A DNA stretch of 64,000 nucleotides from Glandiceps talaboti (Eukaryota; Hemichordata; Enteropneusta; Spengelidae): positions 1,425,001 through 1,489,000 of the forward strand of contig NC_135565.1 of NCBI RefSeq assembly GCF_964340395.1, written 5' to 3'. Numbering within the stretch: position 1 is the first letter of the stretch; each line of letters begins with the position of its first letter. The notes beneath the pieces are model-generated. The model did no database searches and was not told the DNA's origin. It saw only the letters and a list, made by a program, of their open reading frames with translations. Made by a program: the position numbers and the translations under genes. Below are positions 40,291-52,962 of this stretch, piece by piece.

Positions 40291-42000
40291 ACAGGAAAAA
40301 TAGCGCCAATGGCGTTGTAGCACAACTGTACATTTAAAAATAATTGTTATCCACATGCTCAGCCATACTAGGTATATTGTAGGTGTTTATTTGCCGAATG
40401 TTTATCTAGTTGCCTATACAGCCCTGTTGTTACCTTTAACATATACACCATCATTTTACTGTTGCTATGGGCATGATCTTGTTGCTAGGCATATTTGTAT
40501 TCACCTTTTGGATGTCTATCCACTTGCCTAACCGGCCATCGCTGTTGTTATCTTTGCAATATACATAATCATATCAAGTCGAATTTGAGGTTGTAAAGGG
40601 ACACTTTCGTTTCCTAAGCTGGCAATCATTACCAGTACACCAGCAAATGGACATCACCATAGGATCGGATCAACAACAAATTCTTGGGTAAAGCACTAAC
40701 TGCTACCTGGATTCGTTCAACCATTGCCGTAAAAGTACCATCTTTAGACCATCGTCCATTACCAACCACTTTCTTAATAGTTCTGGCGGGAATTACTACA
40801 GACTTGCGTCTCGCCACATTCAGGAACCCCATGTGTCCATCAGGTTTAACCTTGTTGGGTTGGCATGTTGTTTCATAAAACATCAAAACCTGAGACCACT
40901 CTCTCCCTTCTTGTTTACTGATTATATTAGGTATGACCATACACATTTGCATAATTGATAATTTTCGGTAATTAAGCTATATCTTAAGAATGCAAATTTC
41001 AAATTTCATTTAACGTGATACATTCATCAACCATAAAAAAATCATACCTTTTGATGTAGTTGTTTGTGTAGTTTTTAATTGCAACGTGTAATTTCCATAA
41101 GTAATCATTTCGATAAGTTGGCAATATCTTTAGAATGAAAACTTAAAATATCAGATAATTTAGTATATGTATTTGTGGCTAAAGCCATGTGTGCGCCATT
41201 TAAAGCTTGATAATGTTATTATAAGCTAAATGGTTAATTTGCATAATGAATGATTTTTTAAATAATTAGACAATATGTTAACTATGTAAGCTTCAAACTT
41301 CATACAGTTTCGTATCATCAATTTACCAATTAAGTGGTATGTACATCATGTATAATAGCTATAGTTCAGAGGTTTGCATTCCAACAAAGTGTGTAGGCCC
41401 AAAAACCTATGGTTTTGCCCTTACGGGAGGCATTCAGTTTAAATCTGGTTCGAATGTTCATTTACTTATCTATGAATCCCAGATGTTATCTTTGCGATAT
41501 ACATCATCATACGGCAGTTGCTATGAACGTGGTCTTGTCGCTAGGTATATGTGCATACATGTTTTGAATATTTATTCATTTGCCTATTTAATTCCTGTTA
41601 TCTTTACAATATACATGATCATTTGGATGGTGCTGTGGGCATGGTATTGTTGATAGGTACATTTACATACATTTTTCAATGTTAATTTATTTCTCTATTA
41701 ATCCCCGTTGATATCTTTACAATATATGCGATCATTTGGTTGTTGCTATGGTCTTGTTGCTAGGCATATTTGCATACATTGAATGTTTGTTCACTTGTCT
41801 ATGAATCCGTTATCTTTTGCGATATACATCATCATATGGCTGTTGCTATGGTCGTGTTGCCAGGTTATCTTTGCGATATGTGAGATCATTTTTCTTTTGT
41901 TAAATATCTACACCAAATTGATCACTTACAGATGCAAACAATAAACAACCATGTTACAGGAAGTTCAAAATGTTATAAAATGTTGCCAACTTGGCTTCAC
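40290..42000. mobile_element. Pearl/Helentron-like element, copy 2, interrupted
   Basis: Starts with GCGCCAATGGCGTTGTAGCACAACTG-like sequence (TAGCACAACTG at 40318-40328), as at 6.87 kb. It then carries the same core repeats (GTTGCTATGGGCATG, CTTGTTGCTAGGCATATTTG) up to about 41.9 kb. Foreign segments at 40.58-40.95 kb and 40.95-41.35 kb interrupt it. Confidence 0.5.
40629..40952 (-). pseudogene. Possible retroelement polyprotein fragment
   Basis: A 107-codon minus-strand frame contains ARRKSVVIPARTIKKVVGN and ALPKNLLLI, patterns reminiscent of the region around the protease in Gypsy-like polyproteins of invertebrates. No catalytic site, start or flanking domains are visible, and it is embedded in other transposon DNA. 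Assignment is tentative; a broken remnant is more likely than a working gene. Confidence 0.35.
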
Positions 42001-42067
42001 TGTGTTTCATCTCTTGTTCTATATCAAATCTCACGTTAAATTCTCTTCTTACCATAGAATGCAAATG

Positions 42068-45000
42068 TATTTTACTTTCCACTACCCAATATTTTACTTT
42101 CCAGTACCCAATACTTTACTTTCCACTACTCAATATTTTACTTTCCACTACCCACTATTTTTCTCTCCAGTACCCAATATTTTACTTTCCAGTACCCAAT
42201 ATTTTACTCTCCAGTACTCAATATTTTACTTTCCAGTAACCAATATTTTACTTTCCACTACCCAATATTTTACTTTCCAGTACCCAATATTTTACTCTCC
42301 AGTACCCACTATTTTACTCCAGTACTCAATATTTTACTTTCCAGTACCCAATATTTTACTCTCCAGTACCCAATATTTTACTTTCCACTACCCAATATTT
42401 TACTTTCCAATACCCAATATTTTACTTTCCAGTACCCAATATTTTACTTTCCACTACCCAATATTTTACTTTCTACTACCCAATATTTTACTATCCAGTA
42501 CCCAATATTGTCCAGAACCCAATATTTTACTTTCCACTACCCAATACTTTACTTTCCAGTACTCAATACTTTACTTTCCAGTACCCAATATTTTACTTTC
42601 CAGTACCTAATATTTTACTCTCCAGTACCCACTATTTTACTATCCACTACCCAATACTTTACTTTCCAGTACTCAATATTTTACTCTCCAGTACCCACTA
42701 TTTTACTATCCACTACCCAATATTTTCCAGAATCCAATATTGTACTATCCACTACCCAATATCTTACTTTCCACTACCCAATATTTTACTATCCACTACT
42801 CAATATCTTACTTTCCAGTACCCAATATTTTACTTTCCACTACCCAATATTTTACTTTCCAGTACTCAATATCTTACTTTCCAGTAACCAATATTTTACT
42901 TTCCACTACCCAATATTTTACTTTCCAGTAACCAATATTTTACTCTCCAGTAACCAATATTTTACTTTCCACTACCCAATATTTTACTTTCCAGTAACCA
43001 ATATTTTACTCTCCAGTAACCAATATTTTACTTTCCACTACCCAATATTTTACTTTCCAGTAACAAATATTTTACTTTCCACTACCCAATATTTTACTTT
43101 CCACTACCCAATATTTTACTTTCCACTACCCAATATTTTACTTTCCACTACCCAATATTTTACTATCCACTACCCAATATTTTACTTTCCACTACCCAAT
43201 ATTTTACTTTCCACTACCCAATATTTTACTTTCCATTACCCAATATTTTACTATCCACTACCCAATATTTTACTATCCAGTACCCAATATTTTACTTTCC
43301 ACTACCCAATATTTTACTATCCAGTACCAAATATTTTACTTTCCACTACCCAATATTTTACTTTCCACTACCCAATATTTTACTATCCAGTACCAAATAT
43401 TTTACTTTCCACTACCCAATATTTTACTTTCCAGTACCCAATATTTTACTATCCAGTACCCAGTATCTTACTTTCCACTACCAAATATTTTACTATCCAG
43501 TACCCAATATTTTACTTTCCACTACCCAATATTTTACTTTCCAGTACCCAATATTTTACTATCCAGTACCCAGTATCTTACTTTCCACTACCAAATATTT
43601 TACTATCCAGTACCCAATATTTTACTTTCCACTACCCAATATTTTACTTTCCAGTACCCAATATTTTACTATCCAGTACCCAGTATCTTACTTTCCACTA
43701 CCCAATATTTTACTATCCACTACCCAATATTTTACTTTCCACTACCCAATATTTTACTTTCCACTACCCAATATTTTACTATCCACTACCCAATATTTTA
43801 CTTTCCACTACCCAATATTTTACTATCCAGTACCCAATATTTTACTTTCCACTACCCAATATTTTACTTTCCACTACCCAATATTTTACTATCCACTAGC
43901 ACTACCCAATATTTTACTTTCCACTACCCAATATTTTACTTTCCACTACCCAATATTTTACTATCCACTACCCAATATTTTACTTTCCAGTACCCAATAT
44001 TTTACTTTCCAGTACCCACTATTTTACTATCCAGTACCAAATATTTTACTTTCCAGTACCCAATATTTTACTTTCCAGTACCCACTATCTTACTTTCCAG
44101 TACCCACTATTTTACTATCCAGTACCAAATATTTTACTTTCCAGTACCCAATATTTTACTTTCCAGTACCCACTATCTTACTTTCCACTACCCAATATTT
44201 TACTCTCCAGTACTCAATATTTTACTTTCCAGTACCCAATATTTTACTCTCCAGTACCCAATATTTTACTCTCCAGTGCCCAATATTTTACTCTCCAGTG
44301 CCCAATATTTTACTCTCCAGTACTCAATATTTTACTCTCCAGTACCCAATATTTTACTCTCCAGTACTCAATATTTTACTTTCCACTACCCAGTATCTTA
44401 CTTTCCACTACCCAATATTTTACTCTCCAGTACCCAATATTTTACTCTCCAGTGCCCAATATTTTACTTTCCAGTAACCAATATTTTACTATCCACTACC
44501 CAATATTTTACTATCCAGTACCCAATATTTTACTTTCCAGTACCCAATATTTTACTTTCCAGTACCAAATATTTTACTTTCCAGTACCCACTATTTTACT
44601 ATCCAGTACCCAATATTTTACTCTCCAGTACCCAATATTTTACTTTCCAGTACCCACTATCTTACTTTCCAGTACCCAATATTTTACTCTCCAGTACCCA
44701 ATATTTTACTTTCCAGTACCCACTATCTTACTTTCCAGTACCCAATATTTTACTCTCCAGTACCCAATATTTTACTCTCCAGTACCCAATATTTTACTCT
44801 CCAGTACCCAATATTTTACTTTCCAGTACCCAGTATCTTACTTTCCACTACCCACTATTTTACTATCCACTACCCAATACTTTACTTTCCAGTACTCAAT
44901 ATTTTACTCTCCAGTACCCACTATTTTACTATCCACTACCCAATATTTTCCAGAATCCAATATTGTACTATCCACTACCCAATATCTTACTTTCCACTAC

Positions 45001-46073
45001 CCAATATTTTACTATCCACTACTCAATATCTTACTTTCCAGTACCCAATATTTTACTTTCCACTACCCAATATTTTACTTTCCAGTACTCAATATCTTAC
45101 TTTCCAGTAACCAATATTTTACTTTCCACTACCCAATATTTTACTTTCCAGTAACCAATATTTTACTCTCCAGTAACCAATATTTTACTTTCCACTACCC
45201 AATATTTTACTTTCCAGTAACCAATATTTTACTTTCCACTACCCAATATTTTACTGTCCAGTACCAAATATTTTACTTTCCACTACCCAATATTTTACTT
45301 TCCAGTAACCAATATTTTACTCTCCAGTAACCAATATTTTACTTTCCACTACCCAATATTTTACTGTCCAGTAACAAATATTTTACTTTCCACTACCCAA
45401 TATTTTACTATCCACTACCCAATATTTTACTATCCAGTACCCAATATTTTACTTTCCACTACCAAATATTTTACTTTCCAGTACCCAATATTTTACTATC
45501 CAGTACCAAATATTTTACTTTCCACTACCCAATATTTTACTTTCCACTACCCAATATTTTACTATCCAGTACCAAATATTTTACTTTCCACTACCCAATA
45601 TTTTACTTTCCAGTACCCAATATTTTACTATCCAGTACCCAGTATCTTACTTTCCACTACCAAATATTTTACTATCCAGTACCCAATATTTTACTTTCCA
45701 CTACCCAATATTTTACTTTCCAGTACCCAATATTTTACTATCCAGTACCCAGTATCTTACTTTCCACTACCCAATATTTTACTATCCACTACCCAGTATT
45801 TTACTTTCCACTACCCAATATTTTACTTTCCACTACCCAATATTTTACTATCCACTACCCAATATTTTACTTTCCACTACCCAATATTTTACTATCCAGT
45901 ACCCAATATTTTACTTTCCACTACCCAATATTTTACTTTCCACTACCCAATATTTTACTATCCACTACCCAATATTTTACTATCCACTACCCAATATCTT
46001 ACTTTCCACTACCCAATATTTTACTTTCCAGTACCCAATATTTTACTTTCCACTACGCAATATTTTACTATCC
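42068..46073. repeat. 4-kb minisatellite of a 22-bp unit
   Basis: Unit TTTACTTTCCACTACCCAAT plus AT, about 180 copies, with variants at CACTA/CAGTA, TTTCC/TCTCC/TATCC and CCAAT/CTCAAT. A rare marker, CAATATTTTCCAGAATCCAA, occurs near 42.72 and 44.94 kb in the same context, showing a block duplication with an offset of about 2.22 kb. Open frames are artefacts. Confidence 0.94.
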
Positions 46074-46785
46074 TGCTCTGGCTCTTATCTGAGCACCTTC
46101 TATCCATGCTGCTCTGGCTGTTATCTCAGCACCTTCTATCCATGCTGTTCTGGCTGTTATCTCAGCACCTTCTATCCATACTGTTCTGGCTGTTATCTCA
46201 GCACCTTCTATCCATGCTGCTCTGGCTGTTATCTCAGCACCTTCTATCCATGCTGCTCTGGCTGTTATCTCAGCACCTTCTATCCATGCTGTTCTGGCTG
46301 TTATCTCAGCACCTTCTATCCATGCTGCTCTGGCTGTTATCTCAGCACCTTCTATCCATGCTGCTCTGGCTGTTATCTCAGCACCTTCTATCCATGCTGC
46401 TCTGGCTGTTATCTCAGCACCTTCTATCCATGCTGTTCTGGCTGTTATCTCAGCACCTTCTATCCATGCTGTTTTGGCTGTTATCTCAGCACCTTCTATC
46501 CATGCTGCTCTGGCTGTTATCTCAGCACCTTCTATCCATGCTGTTCTGGCTGTTATCTCAGCACCTTCTATCCATGCTGTTCTGGCTGTTATCTCAGCAC
46601 CTTCTATCCATGCTGCTCTGGCTGTTATCTCAGCACCTTCTATCCATGCTGCTCTGGCTGTTATCTCAGCACCTTCTATCCATGCTGCTCTGGCTGTTAT
46701 CTCAGCACCTTCTATCCATGCTGCTCTGGCTGTTATCTCAGCACCTTCTATCCATGCTGCTCTGGCTGTTATCTCAGCACCTTCA
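46074..46785 (-). repeat. 36-bp minisatellite encoding GAEITARAAWIE
   Basis: About 19.5 copies. On the minus strand the unit reads GAEITARAAWIE, matching the GAxIRSRARWxEEGEKxxKYF segment that links endonuclease and RT in non-LTR retrotransposons. It joins the 22-bp array directly at about 46.07 kb. Confidence 0.9.
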
Positions 46786-46840
46786 GCTAGTACATTGTAC
46801 GAATCTTCTAACTTTTGCTTTAATTGTTTCACTATATCAT
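46786..46840 (-). pseudogene. Retrotransposon linker fragment next to the 36-bp array
   Basis: The minus-strand frame reads VKQLKQKLEDSYNVLAEGAE and runs straight into the array in the same frame. Coiled-coil-like leucine spacing before GA.I.(S/A)RA.W.E is typical of the EN-RT linker of non-LTR elements. Only this short unexpanded piece remains. Confidence 0.55.
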
Positions 46841-46924
46841 TCTATGTTTTCATCAGAAGGATGGTTTATCATCATCATTTCCTAGTCTTTTAATCTCCCT
46901 TCTGTGTTTGGAATGTTTTCATTA

Positions 46925-47012
46925 TAATTCTTAGACAGATGGTCGATCAGACACTGCACCATGCCTATAGCACTACTGAGCCTTATCAGTTAAGTTCTGC
47001 TAAAAACCATGC
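46925..47012. mobile_element. Right end of a pearl-like element
   Basis: CCATGCCTATAGCACTACTG followed by AGCC and CAGTTAAGTTCTGCTAAAAA matches the right terminus at 8104-8150 with a few changes. Confidence 0.6.
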
Positions 47013-47239
47013 AATGCAAATGACTAATTAATGTTCATTGGATGTTTACCAACATCTCACCAGCTCTTGTGATTAGCATATGGAAGATATGTAGCAAGTT
47101 TCATTCAGCATCAATGCAGTACTTTTTTGAGATATTGTGTCCACAGACGAACGCACACACGCAAACACAAACATACATACATACATACAAACACACACAG
47201 AAGCATAACATAACCTCTACTTACAGGAGGTAAAAAAAT

Positions 47240-47665
47240 GATTGTTTGTACAATATTGTTTAAATCTTTTTTGGACCATTCAGCTCCTGTGTTTATTAAG
47301 TTGAATATTCGAGACATTTTCAAACTTCATAAATATTTAGTAGGCTCTTATATTTATGGTTTAATCCATCAACAATCACATTCTTTGTATGATTATTTTA
47401 GAGTTACTAGTCATGACTATGATACTCTATTCTGCTTTTATCAAAAACTACATGTATATCCATATCATGCCAGATTGAACACAGGCCAATTCTCTATTTC
47501 TTTTTTTTTTTGGTGCAAAACATTTTGATTATCCCTGTCAACATAAACTGTTTAGATCATTTCAAACAAACCTTCAAGCAACATTTAATGGAGTACTACG
47601 TACAACTGATCAACTATACATTTGTAATTTTAATTGTGTATACATTTACTATTTGGCAGTAAATG
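47240..47665 (+). pseudogene. Degenerate non-LTR RT C-terminal fragment
   Basis: The plus strand reads IRDIFKLHKYLVGSYIYGLI, then a YDYFR, Y..Y.TLF and ARLNTGQ pattern, and after a frame break HFDYPCQHKLFRSFQTNLQA. This resembles the C-terminal HKY..G.F+Y ... R.N region of CR1/L2-type elements. Heavily decayed. Confidence 0.45.
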
Positions 47666-47752
47666 AACAAATGACCAGTTTGCTGAACAATTTGACAATG
47701 GGTGTTGACTTGTAAAGGTGAATTATTACTCCTAAGTAATTAGAATCATTGG

Positions 47753-47758
47753 TTTATT
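47753..47758 (-). promoter_or_regulatory. Probable GTF2H1 polyadenylation signal
   Basis: AATAAA on the minus strand, 125 bases downstream of the GTF2H1 stop and in sense orientation; the first canonical hexamer after the stop that I noticed. Confidence 0.6.
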
Positions 47759-47883
47759 TCTATGATTTACCATTGTTGTATGTGGAATGATCTATCTACA
47801 TGTACAAGTGCTACTATCAACACCTGACATCCAACCAACAACTCTCCATACATATGAATACAAATGGTAGTATACCATCTTGA

Positions 47884-47973
47884 CTATCTTGCCAGCATTC
47901 CACTTCTCTTTGTTTGCCATGAAGTATACTTTCCATATGCTGTTTGTAATAGTTCCTCCATGTGACTGACAAC
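47884..47973 (-). CDS. GTF2H1: GTF2H1 last coding exon
   Basis: Acceptor CTTTATCAG ends at 47974. It has 29 codons and TAG at 47886-47884. SHMEELLQTAYGKYTSW is the conserved p62 C-terminus. A 30-bp array starts about 40 bases upstream of the acceptor. Confidence 0.9.
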   Translation of the reverse strand, partial: VVSHMEELLQTAYGKYTSWQTKRSGMLAR

Positions 47974-50900
47974 CTGATAAAGACATGAAAGTAATTCTAC
48001 TGAGAAACAATACAGACATGAATACAGGCATGGTATAATATACAGACATGAATACAGGCATGGTATAATATACAGACATGAATACAGGCATGGTATAATA
48101 TACAGACATGAATACAGGCATGGTATAATATACAGACATGAATACAGGCATGGTATAATATACAGACATGAATACAGGCATGGTATAATATACAGACATG
48201 AATACAGGCATGGTATAATATACAGACATGAATACAGGCATGGTATAATATATATGTACTCTACTGAGAAACTATACACACATGAAATGTCTTTATTTAT
48301 GTTTGAACAATAAAATGTTATATATATATAATTACGTACACTGAGATTGGTGTGTGTCTATATGAAATGTCTTTATGTATGTTTGAACAATAAAATGTTA
48401 TATATATATAATTACGTACACTGAGATTGGTGTGTTCAGACATCAGTTTGTCTCTAAATGGTTGTAGTTTGGCAGCTTGGAATCTTTCCAGGTTGGTCTT
48501 CATTCTGTTAACCTTGTCTTCAAGAAATTTTGAGGACACCGGAAAACAGCTCCAAAAATGACGGAGAAGTTCACACAATGCACTGTACAGATTTTTCAAC
48601 TCTGCCTGTGTATCGGTACTATACAATACTGTAAACAAACAAAATACTGGATATACAATGTATATATGGAAATGATCTCAGAATGTAGAACAAGCAAAAT
48701 GCTGAAAGCCATCATATAGAAGTTTTTCACAGATATTTATCAAATTCACGTAAGGAAAAGTATGGCAAAATCTGACCATGTTTCAACACAAACATGATAT
48801 CATGTACACCGTACCCCCTGGGGGGGGGGTACCACTGGCCAGGTCTGGTAGTGGTGTGTGGCCACTGCTGTGGACCCCAGACCTCATTTTAGACCAATGT
48901 TGCGCATGCGCAGTTAATGTAACAATGCATTATGGGGCGATATCTAATACCAAGCATTTCAGGGGGTGTGCATGCTATCTCAACCAGTGAATTAGCAGAG
49001 GAAAATTCCCGAACTCGTCGAGAATTTATTAAGTAGCTCCTTTCAGGACCCCATTTTAGACCTAACAAAATAAAAAGTTGTGAAATGTGGACCCCATTAG
49101 ACTCATTAGTTCTCAAAAGACAGTACCCTAGACCAAAGGGCGAAAAACCCTACCCCAAAGGGCGGCACATATACGTATACCCAATAGGTGGGAGTACCCC
49201 CCCCCCCCCCCCCCCATAGACACCCATCCGCTGAATAGCCTCCCATGGAAATATTTAACTGACCAAATTACTTTGTATTAAAGTCATTTTGGTGTGTTTT
49301 GTAGAAAGTAAAATGGTGACAACATGGTAAATGTATAGGTGTGTCTTGTAGAAAGTAAAATGGTGACAACATGGTAAATGTATAGGTGTGTTTTGTAGAA
49401 AGTAAAATGGTGACAACATGGTAAATGTATAGGTGTGTTTTGTAGAAAGTAAAATGGTGACAACATGGTAAATGTATAGGTGTGTTTTGTAGAAAGTAAA
49501 ATGGTGACAACATGGTAAATGTATAGGTGTGTTTTGTAGAAAGTAAAATGGTGACAACATGGTAAATGTATAGGTGTGTTTTGTAGAAAGTAAAATGGTG
49601 ACAACATGGTAAATGTATAGGTGTGTTTTGTAGAAAGTAAAATGGTGACAACATGGTAAATGTATAGGTGTGTTTTGTAGAAAGTAAAATGGTGACAACA
49701 TGGTAAATGTATAGGTGTGTTTTGTAGAAAGTAAAATGGTGACAACATGGTAAATGTATAGGTGTGTTTTGTAGAAAGTAAAATGGTGACAACATGGTAA
49801 ATGTATAGGTGTGTTTTGTAGAAAGTAAAATGGTGACAACATGGTAAATGTATAGGTGTGTTTTGTAGAAAGTAAAATGGTGACAACATGGTAAATGTAT
49901 AGGTGTGTTTTGTAGAAAGTAAAATGGTGACAACATGGTAAATGTATAGGTGTGTTTTGTAGAAAGTAAAATGGTGACAACATGGTAAATGTATAGGTGT
50001 GTTTTGTAGAAAGTAAAATGGTGACAACATGGTAAATGTATAGGTGTGTTTTGTAGAAAGTAAAATGGTGACAACATGGTAAATGTATAGGTGTGTTTGT
50101 TCTCCAATATTAAACACTACTCTTGAATTCAGCACATGCATGTCAGATGTGTTCATTCAGCACATGCATGTCAGATGTGTTCATATACACTTTGAATACT
50201 TTTGGCTATTTGACCTTGAACACAGGGTTCGTGGTCAAAGGTCAAGCTCTCATTTGAAAGCATATCATATACATCATAGACACTCAAATGGGGTCTCTAT
50301 CTATTAGGCTTTCAGAGTTGGAGGGCAAAATCTGAATTTTTGTGACAAATATGGCTGCTATTTATTGCAAAGGCCATAAAACAAAGTAACATGCATATGC
50401 CAACCATAGCATTTGACATTTATACCAGATTTGGTTAAAATCATGCATGTTTGAGATACATATGCACTGATACATCAATGGATGGCACCCAATGTAGTAG
50501 TCCTCTTTGGGGACTGACTAGTCCTCTTTGACTAGCATAAGATCTAACTAGGATGAACATTTCACTTACAGTGTAGTGGCTGCTGACTGAGACCATGCAT
50601 TAAAGCACCCCCTGGTGACAGCTCACTGACAACACTACCAGCAGTACTGGGATGAATGGCCTAGAAATATGAATAGATAATTATCGTTGTGTGTTTAATT
50701 TCATAAAATAAACAAATTCGCACATGACTTTGTCTTAGTATGACCAAACAAGCGTATTGTATTGACAGACTAAACCACACTCACACTGACAACATGATTA
50801 TGTCAAGTACTGACAGACTAAACCACACTGACAACATGATTATGTCAAGTACTGACAGACTAAACCACACTCACACTGACAACATGATTATGTCAAGTAC

Positions 50901-52926
50901 TGACAGACTAAACCACACTCACAACATGATTATGTCAAGTACTGACAGACTAAACCACACTCACACTCACAACATGATTATGTCAAGTACTGACAGACTA
51001 AACCACACTCACACTCACAACATGATTATGTCAAGTACTGACAGACTAAACCACACTCACAACATGATTATGTCAAGTACTGACAGACTAAACCACACTC
51101 ACACTCACAACATGATTATGTCAAGTACTGACAGACTAAACCACACTCACACTCACAACATGATTATGTCAAGTACTGACAGACTAAACCACACTCACAA
51201 CATGATTATGTCAAGTACTGACAGACTAAACCACACTCACACTGACAACATGATTATGTCAAGTACTGACAGACTAAACCACACTGACAACATGATTATG
51301 TCAAGTACTGACAGACTAAACCACACTCACACTGACAACATGATTATGTCAAGTATTGACAGACTAAACCACACTCACACTGACAACATGATTATGTCAA
51401 GTACTGACAGACTAAACCACACTCACACTCACAACATGATTATGTCAAGTATTGACAGACTAAACCACACTCACACTCACAACATGATTATGTCAAGTAT
51501 TGACAGACTAAACCACACTCACAACATGATTATGTCAAGTACTGACAGACTAAACCACACTCACACTGACAACATGATTATGTCAAGTATTGACAGACTA
51601 AACCACACTCACACTCACAACATGATTATGTCAAGTACTGACAGACTAAACCACACTCACACTCACAACATGATTATGTCAAGTACTGACAGACTAAACC
51701 ACACTCACAACATGATTGTCAAGTACTGACAGACTAAACCACACTCACACTCACAACATGATTATGTCAAGTATTGACAGACTAAACCACACTCACAACA
51801 TGATTATGTCAAGTACTGACAGACTAAACCACACTACTCACACTGACAACATGATTATGTCAAGTATTGACAGACTAAACCACACTCACATGATTATGTC
51901 AAGTACTGACAGACTAAACCACACTCACACTGACAACATGATTATGTCAAGTATTGACAGACTAAACCACACTCACACTCACAACATGATTATGTCAAGT
52001 ACTGACAGACTAAACCACACTCACAACATGATTATGTCAAGTATTGACAGACTAAACCACACTCACACTGACAACATGATTATGTCAAGTACTGACAGAC
52101 TAAACCACACTCACACTCACAACATGATTATGTCAAGTACTGACAGACTAAACCACACTCACACTCACAACATGATTATGTCAAGTACTGACAGACTAAA
52201 CCACACTCACACTCACATGATTATGTCAAGTACTGACAGACTAAACCACACTCACACTCACAACATGATTATGTCAAGTACTGACAGACTAAACCACACT
52301 CACAACATGATTATGTCAAGTATTGACAGACTAAACCACACTCACACTGACAACATGATTATGTCAAGTACTGACAGGCTAAACCACACTCACATGATTA
52401 TGTCAAGTATTGACAGACTAAACCACACTCACACTCACAACATGATTATGTCAAGTACTGACAGACTAAACCACACTCACATGATTATGTCAAGTATTGA
52501 CAGACTAAACCACACTCACACTCACAACATGATTATGTCAAGTACTGACAGACTAAACCACACTCACATGATTATGTCAAGTACTGACAGACTAAACCAC
52601 ACTCACACTCACAACATGATTATGTCAAGTACTGACAGACTAAACCACACTCACAACATGACTATGTCAAGTATGATTTGGAAGGGTTGGAAAGGGGGAT
52701 GTCCCTGAGATTACAGCATAATCTCAAACATTGTACATGCATGTTTCAAATGTGCAATCTAGGGAGTAGTTGGCAATGCACATACATCATGACTGAACAA
52801 TTTCCTTGAGAGGTGACATTGCTTACCCTGTGAAGGGATTATTGAAGGGACAAAAATTGCGGGCAGGGCTTATATTGTAGTTTATAATGATTGATTATTC
52901 ATATAGTCATGTCTATATATAATAAT

Positions 52927-52962
<36 letters not shown>

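Noticed and set aside
41951-45330. Several plus-strand frames of 219-463 codons with TQYFTFHYPIFY repeats
   Set aside because: Frames of the 22-bp array read in rotating registers; they overlap one another and have no other protein features.
46106-46885. Plus-strand frame LLWLLSQHLLSM repeated, resembling a membrane protein
   Set aside because: It is the antisense of the retrotransposon-linker array; the informative frame is on the minus strand.
50740-52708. Two 330-codon frames TDRLNHTHTHNMIMSS
   Set aside because: Unit forms of 48, 42 and 39 bp keep frame, but the array is intronic to GTF2H1 on the other strand and is broken by a 2-base loss.
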